Shown: piece by piece, positions 33,174 through 43,300 of the stretch
Layout of the letters: each line of letters begins with the position of its first letter
Numbering within the stretch: position 1 is the first letter of the stretch
Origin: Alcanivorax jadensis T9
Lineage (GTDB): Bacteria; Pseudomonadota; Gammaproteobacteria; Pseudomonadales; Alcanivoracaceae
Assembly: GCF_000756655.1 (NCBI RefSeq)
Contig: NZ_ARXU01000002.1
Span: forward strand, 124,001-188,000
Length of the DNA: 64,000 nucleotides
Direction: 5' to 3'
Position numbers and translations under genes: made by a program
Notes under the pieces: model-generated
What the model was told of the DNA's origin: nothing
Databases searched by the model: none
The model's input: the letters and a program-made list of their open reading frames with translations, nothing else

Positions 33174-33201
33174 AAGGGCTCCCAAACGGGGGCCCTTTTT
33201 T
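33174..33201 (+). terminator. Intrinsic terminator after tRNA-Leu
   Basis: AAGGGCTCCC (33174-33183) pairs with GGGGGCCCTT (33188-33197, one G-U pair) over the loop AAAC, followed by a T-run (33196-33201). It begins 6 nt after the tRNA. Confidence 0.9.
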
Positions 33202-33251
33202 GTTTCAGGCCAAACACCGCCAGCCGTCCCAGAGCCAAGGTGCAGAAAGCC

Positions 33252-33479
33252 ATGAATATCCTACGTTCCATGATCGCAGCCTTCGTATTGGCCACCAGTC
33301 TGTTCCTGGCGCCGGTTGCCACCTATGCCGACGATGGCAGCGCCAAACACCCCGCTATTCAGCAAGCTGATGCCCAACGCGAGAAAGAAGCCAATCGCAA
33401 ACGCTACCTGCTAGTGTTTCCGGCGGCAGTCATCGGCATCACCGTGGCACTGATCATCATTACCCGCCGCAGGAAGTAA
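33252..33479 (+). CDS. Small exported or membrane protein, unknown
   Basis: A 75-residue protein. MNILRSMIAAFVLATSLFLA with cleavage near TYA is a signal peptide. A charged linker (AQREKEANRKR) is followed by a hydrophobic helix (LLVFPAAVIGITVALIII) and the positively charged end TRRRK, which would place the tail in the cytoplasm. The start at 33252 was chosen over a GTG at 33240. It lies alone between tRNA-Leu and the converging tat operon. No family recognised. Confidence 0.65.
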   Translation: MNILRSMIAAFVLATSLFLAPVATYADDGSAKHPAIQQADAQREKEANRKRYLLVFPAAVIGITVALIIITRRRK

Positions 33480-33551
33480 CCAGCTGGCCCTGGCAGCGCC
33501 CCTGCCGACAGGCTCCGCGTGATCTAGACCCCACACCCTGCCTGCGCCCCG

Positions 33552-34286
33552 TCAGGACAGCGCCTCACTGTCATCCGCCATCGGCTCCACCCAGCGCGAA
33601 CACAGCAACCCCACCTCAAAGAGCACCCACATGGGGATCGCCAGCAGGCTCTGGGAGATAATGTCCGGCGGCGTCAGCAACATGCCCGCCACGAAACACC
33701 CCACCACCACATAAGCCCGCCCACCGGCCAAAACTGTCGGCGTGACAATTCCCGAAGCCACCAGCAGCACCACAGCCACGGGCAACTCAAAGGCCATGCC
33801 AAAAGCCATCACGAATGTCATGGTGAACCCCAGCCAGGCACCGATATCCGTCATCACCGCCACCCCTTGCGGGGCCACCGAGATAAAGAACGCAAACAAC
33901 AGCGGCATGACCACAAACCAGGCAAACACGGCACCGAAATAGAACAACAGCACGCTGGCAAACAACAGCGGGCGCGCAAAACGCTTCTCACGCCGATAAA
34001 GCCCTGGTGATACAAAGCTCCAGCATTGGTGCAGTAAAAACGGCATGGCCAATAACATGCTCAGGTACAACGCCAACTTGAAGGGCACCAGAAAAGGCCC
34101 GGTTACATCAGTGGCGATCATGCTGCCGCCTTCGGGCAGCGCCTGCATCAACGGCTGCGCCAGCAGGGTATAAATGTCCCCGGCAAACATGAACAAGGGG
34201 ATGAAAATCAACACAACAGCAACGACTGAGCGCAACAGTCGCTGGCGCAGTTCCAGCAAATGCCGGGTCAGCGGCATGGAATTCAT
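33552..34286 (-). CDS. tatC: Sec-independent protein translocase TatC
   Basis: The receptor subunit for twin-arginine signal peptides. The 244-residue inner-membrane protein has six hydrophobic segments. It starts MNSMPLTRHLLELRQRLLRS, the conserved TatC N-terminus (HLxELRxRL), and includes PLMQALPEGG, PGLYRREKRFARPLL and the late LTPPDIISQSLLAIPMWVLFE. It overlaps tatB by 4 nt. The nearby phoX product carries a Tat signal and would be a client. Confidence 0.97.
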   Translation of the reverse strand: MNSMPLTRHLLELRQRLLRSVVAVVLIFIPLFMFAGDIYTLLAQPLMQALPEGGSMIATDVTGPFLVPFKLALYLSMLLAMPFLLHQCWSFVSPGLYRREKRFARPLLFASVLLFYFGAVFAWFVVMPLLFAFFISVAPQGVAVMTDIGAWLGFTMTFVMAFGMAFELPVAVVLLVASGIVTPTVLAGGRAYVVVGCFVAGMLLTPPDIISQSLLAIPMWVLFEVGLLCSRWVEPMADDSEALS

Positions 34287-34570
34287 GATGACTCCATTTT
34301 CTTCGCCGGCCCATTTTCCTCCATGGGGGGCTTATCGACAGGCTCTTGTTGCAATAACGCCAACTCTCGCTGGATCTTTTCACGGCGTTCTTTCATATCC
34401 AGATTGCGCGCTTCGCTTTCCAGCTGTTGCTGCACCTGCTTCATCATCGCGCGGCCTTTACCCAGCCACTGCCCCAGAGTGCGCACCAGCCTGGGTAGCT
34501 TTTCCGGCCCCAGCACCACCAGCGCGATCACACAGACCAGCAGCACTTCCATGAACCCGAAATCGAGCAT
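34283..34570 (-). CDS. tatB: Sec-independent protein translocase TatB
   Basis: A 95-residue protein with an N-terminal membrane helix (MLDFGFMEVLLVCVIALVVL), the conserved GPEKLPRLVRTLG hinge and amphipathic helix, and a charged coiled tail (ESEARNLDMKERREKIQREL). The acidic residue after MLDFG and the GPEKLP hinge distinguish TatB from TatA. It lies 5 nt after tatA and overlaps tatC. Confidence 0.95.
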   Translation of the reverse strand: MLDFGFMEVLLVCVIALVVLGPEKLPRLVRTLGQWLGKGRAMMKQVQQQLESEARNLDMKERREKIQRELALLQQEPVDKPPMEENGPAKKMESS

Positions 34571-34575
34571 GACTC

Positions 34576-34803
34576 TCAGCTCCGCAGGGTGTCTTTCTGC
34601 GAGTCCAGATCACTGGACACCAATGACGCCGAATCCTCCTGTTCCGCTTGCAGGCTTTTCTCGCCATCCTTGACCGCATCCCGGAAGCCCTTGAAAGCGC
34701 CTCCCAGATCAGAACCAAGACTACGGATTCGTTTGGTACCAAACAGCATGATGACGATGACCAGAACAATAAGAAGTTGCCAGAGGCTGATACCGGAAAG
34801 CAT
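34576..34803 (-). CDS. tatA: Sec-independent protein translocase TatA
   Basis: A 75-residue pore-forming subunit: one membrane helix ([20 protein letters not shown]), the [20 protein letters not shown] hinge and amphipathic helix, and an acidic tail. The start at 34803 follows CAGGTG. First gene of the tatABC operon, ~120 nt after the phoX terminator on the same strand, so it should have its own promoter. Confidence 0.96.
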   Translation of the reverse strand: MLSGISLWQLLIVLVIVIMLFGTKRIRSLGSDLGGAFKGFRDAVKDGEKSLQAEQEDSASLVSSDLDSQKDTLRS

Positions 34804-34926
34804 GTTTTTCACCTGCGTTTGTCTGATGGGATATGACGAACATTGTCCCGACTCCGCATGACTCCGCGATGACAGCAACGCGCTATCTCAGTGACGCTTT
34901 GACTTTAAAAAACACAACCCGGAACG

Positions 34927-34958
34927 AAAAAAGCCGCCCACAATGTGGGCGGCTTTTT
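34927..34958 (-). terminator. Intrinsic terminator after phoX
   Basis: A long palindrome (AAAAAAGCCGCCCACA and its complement, short loop) with an A-run on one side and a T-run on the other. It starts 16 nt after the phoX stop, between phoX and tatA. It would work in either direction. Confidence 0.9.
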
Positions 34959-34974
34959 TCGTTAGATTGCCGAC

Positions 34975-37128
34975 TTACAGTGCGATTTCACCACCATCTT
35001 CACGGGTGATCACGATAGTGGCAGAACGGGGACGGCTGACACCATTGCCCAATGACAAGGCATCACCATTCGGGTTTGGCCATGTGCTTACATCCGTGTT
35101 GAAGTTGGCGGCAGAGCCACCCTCGCCGGGGTGCTGCACGTTGATGAACAGACTGCGGGCATCCGGCGTCATGGTGATACCGGTAATTTCACAGCCTTTC
35201 GGGCCGACCAGGAAACGGCGAAGGTCCACCGCCGATGCATCCTTGCCAACGAAGGTGGTATTTTCCTCAGCACCAAAATCATTGGTAAAGGTAAGCATGC
35301 CACCGTCACCGACCTCGCCCGGTATAGCCACCAGCATCTGGTTATTCACCGTATCGCGATAGGCGCCATCATCGGTCTGAATCCACAACAGACCACGTTG
35401 GTCGAAGTACAAACCATCCGGGCTGGAGAAATCATTGTCGGCGGTCAGGCCGGACAGATTGATGCTTTGAGCATCCTTGTCGGCAGGGGCGCCGAACAGG
35501 AACACATCCCAATCGAAGCTGGTGGCGGCATGATCGCCACCCTCTTCGCGCCAGCGGATAATGTGACCATTGGGGTTACCGCCCGAGCCGCCATAGGTGC
35601 GCGGATTGACGCCATCAACGGTATCCGGGGTACGGTTTCTGCCGCTGTTGTTGGTCAGGGTCAGGTAGCACTCACCATTCATCGGGTTGACCGCCGCCCA
35701 CTCCGGGCGATCCATCTTGGTCGCACCAACATGGTCTGCGGCAAGACGGGTCGCCAGGATTACATCACCCTGACTGGAGAAGGGGTAAAGGGGATTCGCT
35801 GCATCCAGCCCGTTCACTCCGAAGCTCAGCTCTTTCCACTCGCCGGTGCCGTCATTGTTGAAGATCGCCACATACAGCTTGCCGTCATCCAGATATTTGT
35901 TGCCCGCAGTGGTTCCCATACCCACGTCAGCGGGATCCCAGCTGGCAGCACTGACAAACTTGTAGAGATATTCGTTGCGGGAATCATCGCCCATGTAATA
36001 CACCAGCGGCTTGCCGGCTTCGGCGGGAGCAAAGATGGCGCCTTCATGGGCAAAGCGGCCCATGGCGGTACGCTTGACCGGTTTGCTGGCGGTATCGAAA
36101 GGATCCACCTCCACAATATAGCCAAAGGTGTTCGGCTCATTGCGGAAATCATCCGTGGCCGTGGCACCGATGACACTGATATTGAACCGCTGGTACATGT
36201 CGCCGGCAACGGTGTCCCATTCCCGATATGAAAACCCTTTGCTCACCAGCCCCATGCCGTAGCGCGCGAACAGGTCATTCTCGACCGCACTGCGCGCATC
36301 AGACGCGTCGTTGCGATTGAAATACGAAAACCAGTTTTCTTCACAGGTCAGGTAGGTGCCCCAGGGAGTGCGGCCGCTGGCGCAGTTATTGAGGGTGCCA
36401 AAGCCCTTGTCGCCGGCAGGGCTCAGTTTGGTTTTCAAGGCGTCATGGCCTGCGCAGGGGCCTGAAATCACCGCTTCAGTGGCACCGGTAACACGACGGT
36501 TGAATGCGGAATCCTTGACGTAACGCCACTGGCCATCCTCTTTGATCACTTCCAGACACGCCACACCATGGGCGAGGATTTCCCGGTCAATCTCCACCTG
36601 CGGACGGGCACCGCCGTTATCGGCGGCATCGGTCACCCCATTCTCATGCAGGGTGTCATCTTCCAGATTCTCGTGATTCATGCACAACACGCCACGCTCA
36701 GAGGCATTCGGCTCCCAGACACCCGCAGCCCCCAGGCCGAAGAACTCCATGCCGTCGTGCTCATCGCCGGAACGCTTGTCGAAGTCCTCACCGCTACCAT
36801 CGTTCTGGTAATCCGCGATATCGGAAAACAGCGCATCACCTTTGGCGATCAGCACACTGGCCTGGTAGCCATCAGGCAGCACCACCCGATCCTCCAGTGA
36901 CCGCGGCACCGCCGCAAAACCCAACTCGGCAGGCGTCTCACTACCCGCATCACCGCCATTACGATTGTTGCTGTCGCCACCACAGGCCACCAGGCTGGCA
37001 CCTGCCACCATGGTGGCAGCGGTAGCGCCGCCGCGCAGGATCTGGCGACGGGAAAGGTGCTGCTCCAGCACAGTGTTGATGGTGGTGTTATCGGAACGGT
37101 TGCTGTCTTCTACGGGATGGTGGCCCAT
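34975..37128 (-). CDS. phoX: PhoX-type alkaline phosphatase, Tat-exported
   Basis: A 717-residue calcium/iron-dependent alkaline phosphatase of the PhoX/DUF839 family, common in marine bacteria under phosphate limitation. The N-terminus has the twin-arginine motif SRRQILRGG followed by a hydrophobic stretch and VACGG, which could also be a lipobox. Family features include GVLCMNHENLEDD, GTYLTCEENWFSYF, GRFAHEGAIFAPAEAGKPLV, YYMGDDSRNEYLYKFVS, and the C-terminal FINVQHPGEGG. The start at 37128 (MGHHPVEDSNRSD) follows AGGGAGAA. It sits beside tatABC, which would export it, and joins pstSCAB elsewhere in the window as part of phosphate scavenging. Confidence 0.94.
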   Translation of the reverse strand: MGHHPVEDSNRSDNTTINTVLEQHLSRRQILRGGATAATMVAGASLVACGGDSNNRNGGDAGSETPAELGFAAVPRSLEDRVVLPDGYQASVLIAKGDALFSDIADYQNDGSGEDFDKRSGDEHDGMEFFGLGAAGVWEPNASERGVLCMNHENLEDDTLHENGVTDAADNGGARPQVEIDREILAHGVACLEVIKEDGQWRYVKDSAFNRRVTGATEAVISGPCAGHDALKTKLSPAGDKGFGTLNNCASGRTPWGTYLTCEENWFSYFNRNDASDARSAVENDLFARYGMGLVSKGFSYREWDTVAGDMYQRFNISVIGATATDDFRNEPNTFGYIVEVDPFDTASKPVKRTAMGRFAHEGAIFAPAEAGKPLVYYMGDDSRNEYLYKFVSAASWDPADVGMGTTAGNKYLDDGKLYVAIFNNDGTGEWKELSFGVNGLDAANPLYPFSSQGDVILATRLAADHVGATKMDRPEWAAVNPMNGECYLTLTNNSGRNRTPDTVDGVNPRTYGGSGGNPNGHIIRWREEGGDHAATSFDWDVFLFGAPADKDAQSINLSGLTADNDFSSPDGLYFDQRGLLWIQTDDGAYRDTVNNQMLVAIPGEVGDGGMLTFTNDFGAEENTTFVGKDASAVDLRRFLVGPKGCEITGITMTPDARSLFINVQHPGEGGSAANFNTDVSTWPNPNGDALSLGNGVSRPRSATIVITREDGGEIAL

Positions 37129-37337
37129 CTCTGTTCTCCCTGTGTCTGTTTTCGTTGCCTGCCTGCAGCCGGACGTACCGGCCACTGAGTCGGTGAAAGT
37201 ACGCAAACGAGGTTAGGCAGAACGAATGACAAAAAGGGGTACAGACCATGTCATTTTCAATGCATGGATGTGTCTATCAAAAGACAGTCAGCGCGGGGGA
37301 TAATCAGGGCAGAACAGGAAGGCGCAAATAGCGCGAA

Positions 37338-37381
37338 CCGTCACGTCACCAGATGCCCGGCGGGCATCGGTGACGTGACGG
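37338..37381. other. Two-tier palindromic hairpin downstream of purA
   Basis: The outer stem CCGTCACGTCACC (37338-37350) pairs with 37369-37381 and the inner stem GATGCCCG (37352-37359) pairs with CGGGCATC (37361-37368): 44 nt almost fully self-complementary. It starts 10 nt after the purA stop on the minus strand and has no T-run. It may end the purA mRNA, protect its 3' end, or be a protein-binding site for phoX, whose start is 210 bp away on the left. Confidence 0.75.
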
Positions 37382-37390
37382 AAGGAGCCG

Positions 37391-38828
<1,438 letters not shown>

Positions 38829-38829
38829 T

Positions 38830-40008
38830 TCAGTCGATATCCTTGATGACCCAGTCGCTGCCTTCTGACACCAGCTTGCGCTGACAGCCCAGTTCCTGCG
38901 GGTCATTGTCTGCTCCGGTCAGGGCCAGGACCACCCGCTCACCGCTACCTCGCAGCTCGTTCACCCGGGCGACAAAAGCAGCATCCTGCAGGGAGCCCTC
39001 CGCCAAAATGCCACTCAGCGCGGCAGCGTCAGTGCGCGCCGCGAGCATTTTCAGATCGGCACTGAACCCGGTCGCCGGGCGAGCCCGCCCGAACACTTCA
39101 CCGATATGGTCATAACGGCCGCCCTTGGCAACCGGCTCGCTCTCACCGGGCAGGTAGGCGGCAAAGACACAGCCGGTGTGGTAGTGATAGCCACGCAGTT
39201 CGCCCAGATCCAGGTGCAGTTTTACACCCCGGGCATCCAGTACTCCGGCCAGCACCGCCAGTTCATCCAGCGCCGCCACAGCACCGGGAAAATCACCCAG
39301 CAGGGTGCGAGCCTGATCGATCACGTCGACGCCACCCGCCAACCAGGGCAGGGCCGCCAGGGCACGAGCCGCGGGAGCCGGCAGATCACGCTCTGCCAGG
39401 AAGGTATCCAGCTCTACCCGCGCCTTACGCACGTAAATGTCTTCCAGCTGACTTTGCTCGGCATCGCTCAGGTCACAGGCATCCAGCAGCCCACGGAACA
39501 GGCCCACGTGGCCCAGATCCAGCACCACCTGATCGGCCACACCGGCCAGAGCCAGGGTATCCAGCAGCAGACTCATCACTTCCAGATCGCTGTCGCTGCC
39601 AGCATGACCAAACAGCTCTACACCAAGCTGGTAAGGCAGACGGGTGGCGCCGGCCACGGCCGGGCGAGTACGCAGCGCGCTGGAGCAGTAGCAAAGGCGA
39701 GAGGGGGCCGAACGGCGCAGGCTGTGGGCATCCATCCGCGCCACCTGGGGCGTGATATCCGCGCGTACGCCCATCAGGCGGCCAGTCAGTTGATCGGTAA
39801 TCTTGAAGGTTTCCCGTTCCAGATCACGACCGGCGCCGTTGAGCAGGGATTCGAGGAATTCGATCAGTGGCGGAAATACCAGTTCATAGCCCCAGCGCTG
39901 GTAGAGATCCAGCGTCTGCCGGCGTAATTGCTCAATGGCCCGGGCTCGTCCCGGGAGAACCTCTTCTACCCCGTCGGGCAGTAGCCACTGTTCTTCCTGG
40001 TTCATCAT
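38830..40008 (-). CDS. hisZ: ATP phosphoribosyltransferase regulatory subunit
   Basis: A catalytically inactive paralog of histidyl-tRNA synthetase that pairs with short-form HisG in histidine synthesis. The 392-residue protein shows LLPDGVEEVLPGRARAIE, RWGYELVFPPLIEFLES, MGVRADITPQVARMDAH, QLGVELFGH, and GGRYDHIGEVFGRARPATGFSADL. It lacks the tRNA anticodon-binding C-terminal domain, which separates it from HisS. Its gene starts immediately after the DUF2065 stop (40009) and precedes purA, a conserved order. Confidence 0.95.
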   Translation of the reverse strand: MMNQEEQWLLPDGVEEVLPGRARAIEQLRRQTLDLYQRWGYELVFPPLIEFLESLLNGAGRDLERETFKITDQLTGRLMGVRADITPQVARMDAHSLRRSAPSRLCYCSSALRTRPAVAGATRLPYQLGVELFGHAGSDSDLEVMSLLLDTLALAGVADQVVLDLGHVGLFRGLLDACDLSDAEQSQLEDIYVRKARVELDTFLAERDLPAPAARALAALPWLAGGVDVIDQARTLLGDFPGAVAALDELAVLAGVLDARGVKLHLDLGELRGYHYHTGCVFAAYLPGESEPVAKGGRYDHIGEVFGRARPATGFSADLKMLAARTDAAALSGILAEGSLQDAAFVARVNELRGSGERVVLALTGADNDPQELGCQRKLVSEGSDWVIKDID

Positions 40009-40200
40009 TTACGACCGCATCAGTAGTAGCAGGCCGGCACCCAGTATCATCAGCACCAGCCCCAGAATTCTCAGTGTTCGCCCGGGCATCCGGGCAACCT
40101 GCAGCGCTGCCTCACGCGCACGATTAGGCGCCAGAAACAGCGGAATGCCCTCTATGACCAGTACCAGGCACAGGGCCTTGATCAATAAGCCTAAATCCAT
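40009..40200 (-). CDS. DUF2065 small membrane protein
   Basis: A 63-residue protein with two hydrophobic helices, LLIKALCLVLVIEGIPLFL and ILGLVLMILGAGLLLL, separated by a short basic loop (APNRAREAALQVARMPGRTL). This is the DUF2065 family, usually encoded directly after hflC. Here hflC is 18.7 kb away because the giant-protein block lies between them. Function unknown; association with HflKC is suggested by its usual neighbourhood. Immediately upstream is the block's terminator, so it probably needs a new promoter in 40201-40225 or readthrough. Confidence 0.9.
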   Translation of the reverse strand: MDLGLLIKALCLVLVIEGIPLFLAPNRAREAALQVARMPGRTLRILGLVLMILGAGLLLLMRS

Positions 40201-40225
40201 TGTTCCTGCCAGACAGCCACAAAAA

Positions 40226-40249
40226 AACCGGGAGCCTCGGCCCCCGGTT
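40226..40249 (-). terminator. Intrinsic terminator ending the giant-protein block
   Basis: On the minus strand AACCGGG (40249-40243) pairs with CCCGGTT (40232-40226), followed by a T-run (40225-40221). It lies 91 nt after the last gene of the block and just before DUF2065. Confidence 0.85.
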
Positions 40250-40340
40250 GCAGCATTCTACCACGGTCGCCCGGCGGCAGATAGGTTCCGGGCGCCCCAT
40301 CATCGACTGGCTGACAGAGGGCCTGGAACGGGCCTTCGGG

Positions 40341-43300
40341 CTAGTCCTGGCTAACCCTTACGTCATAGCTGACAGCCCCCTGCCCGCCGGGTTGCAGCTC
40401 GCCGGTAAACTGCCATTGCAGGCCACCCTGATAGCCACTGCCATTGCTGCCATCCGGGGCAGACAGGGCACAGGCGCTGAGCGCTGCCGGCAATGCAGCA
40501 GGGCAAGTCGCCGCCGCATTGAGGGCGCTGTAGGCCGGGGTGCTGTCTGTGACGATAACCTCGGTCAGAGGATTGCTTCCCTGATTACGGAATATCAGCC
40601 GGTAGCGCAACACATCCCCCGGCGCCGCCTGGTTGGCTGTGGTGTCGGTCGCGTCCACATCATCGCCGGTGTTGGCGATGCCATCCGGACCAATATTGCG
40701 CACCTGCTTTTCCAGCTGTAGCTGGCCGGCAGCCAGCCGGGTCGTATCCGTCACCTGCGCAGTGGCCTGGAACGCGGTACCGGTATAGGTCTGGGTAGCG
40801 GAAAGCGGGCGGCTGTGGAGCGCCTCCACCGGTGCATCCGCAGGTGCAAACACTTTGGCCAGCAGGCACAGCCGGTCACCCGCCGTCACATTGACACCGA
40901 CGAGAGGCAAGGAGGCATCCGCGCCGTCCAGCTCGCCGTTACAATTGTCATCACGATACAGCGCATCGTTCCAGGCGGGTGCCGCCGGGCTGGTGGTGGG
41001 GGCTTCCAGTACAAAGTCCACATTGCCGGCACTACGGGCGGTAAAGCGGTGGCTATAGAAACGGCTGCCGCCCGGCGCTACCACGCCCTGCTGATCCGGC
41101 TCCAGTATCGGCAGGCCGGCATCACCAAACAGGATGCCATCCCAGACAGTGCCGGTGGCAGGCACCGTCAGGCTCATCACATCGTCATTGGCGGCACCGC
41201 TATTGATACCGGCACCGGCGCTGCCGCTATTCTCGGAGACCGACAGCAAACCATTTGGAGTAGCCACCACCAGACAGGCGCTCTTGCCCACATCCGCCAG
41301 AGCCGCTACCAGCTGCCAGGCACCATCCCCATCCGTGGTGGCTTCCGCCAGCACCGGGTCGCTGGCAGAACATTGCCCATTATTGTCCACGTCGTGGTAC
41401 AGGGTTACCGGCACATTCGCCAACCCCGGCTCATCCGGCCCTTTCTGGCCATCGTGGGCCATTGCCCCAACGCCGTTGTCTTCAAATACCCAGCCGGACA
41501 ATGGCCCGGCGGTAGCCGCCGGGGCCACCGTCACCTTGTAGTCCTCCACTTCACCGCCCATGACCAGCAAGCCACCCGCAGGCACGTCCGGGGCATTGGC
41601 GAAACGGAAGCGGGCATAGGTATCGCCTACAAAGGCTCCCGGAGGGACAAACACATTCAGCCGGATCTCACCCGCCGCCGGGTTGGTATCTTCCGGGCCA
41701 TTATCCCGCACGTTCAGTGCCACCTGCTCACCAGCATCATTCAGATCGCTGTCCCGGTTCCAGTCGATCCAGCCTTGCAGGTAACCCTGCCCCGCTGAGG
41801 TCTCGGTAACGATAATGTCCAGAGTCGCATTACTACCCGGCACTAATGAGGAGAAGACAACCCCCTCTTCTTCCGCACCGTCCGCATCGGCGTTGGCTGA
41901 ATTCTGGTCCGCCTCTTCCGGGCCTGGCGGAATCACGCCCAGATATGGTTCAGGAGCAGCCAGGGTTGCCAGAGAAATATTATTGATATCGGTATCCGCT
42001 GTCGGCTTGCCGCCGCCCTGAGCTACCCGAGAGGCGAAATGGCCACCACTTTCCGGATAGCCACCAGCAATATCACCGTGATCTTTCTGAATAAACACGC
42101 CGAACGCCAATGCCTGACCGCCACCGGTATTGATGGTATGCCGGGTGGTCATAACGCCCTGGGTCATTGCCAGGAAGCTGCCCACGCCATTGCCAGGCAA
42201 ACTGGACAACAGCATCCTCTCGCCACCATTTTCAAAACGCATTTGCAGATCGTTGGTCCCCGGGGCGACGGCAAATAGCTCCCATGGACCGCCATTGGTT
42301 TCCGAGATAATGGATTCACCATTATCCGTATCTTCCGCATCAGCGATGATAATCTCAGCGGATATCGGATCACCTTGAAGAAAAACCTCCCAATCGATCC
42401 GGAATGAAGGATTGGTATTGTCAACATTCCCCAACCCGATGGGATTCACCCCTACATAAAGGTCATCAAGGAGATCACCCGTCCAGCTACCCGTCACATA
42501 AGGCTCAATCGGCGACGTGATATCCGACACTGTGGCGCGAATTTCAACGGGACCGTACACCCAGCTTTTCAGGATCACATCCGAGGTCTGGAAAACGCTT
42601 TTCCCCAGACAGTTCCAGTCCAGCCAGTAGATTGCGTCCCGGAAAGGGCCATTGCCACCAGAAGCGATCCCTCCACCGGAAGCGGACGAGCCCGCCTCAC
42701 AGAGGGAAACAGAGCGAGAGGTAATCAAATAGTCCTCAACCTCACCATCCGGTGCACCTTCCGTTGCATCCAGCTCCTGCACGGACGACCAACGGAAGCG
42801 GGCATAGGTGTCACCCTCTACGACGGTGCCACTGGGTGCCGCTGTCACCAGGATAATGCCGTCGCCATCCTCATCCTGGAGGTCAGTGGCGATACGCTCT
42901 TGTGGGTCGTCGAAAACACCGTCGCCATTCCAGTCAACCCAGGCCTGCAGGTAACCATCATCACCGGAAACCGAGACTTCGATGGGAGTCAGATTGGGCA
43001 GCGCTCCAGGAAAGATCACACCATCATCGAAACTGTCAGCGGCAGCATCCTCATCGTCATAGCTCAGGGCATCCGGTGACACCTCATCACCCAGTTGCAG
43101 ATTTGAGCCGAGGATATGTGATGGCTCACCAAAACTGATTGGGGCATCACCATAATCTACCAGCACCTGTGGCGGCGCACTGGTGACACAGATTTTCTGC
43201 AAGTTTGAAGAGCCACCCGTGGATGCGGTGAATCCAAAATATACGTTGGGATCACCGGAAAAAACCGTGTTAACAAAGTCCACATTCACCGTGGACGTCA

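Noticed and set aside
37129-37300. Pho box upstream of phoX
   Set aside because: Only a poor partial match is present (CTGTACC and TTTGTCAT with wrong spacing); not enough to call. The pst/arsM gap likewise has no convincing Pho box.
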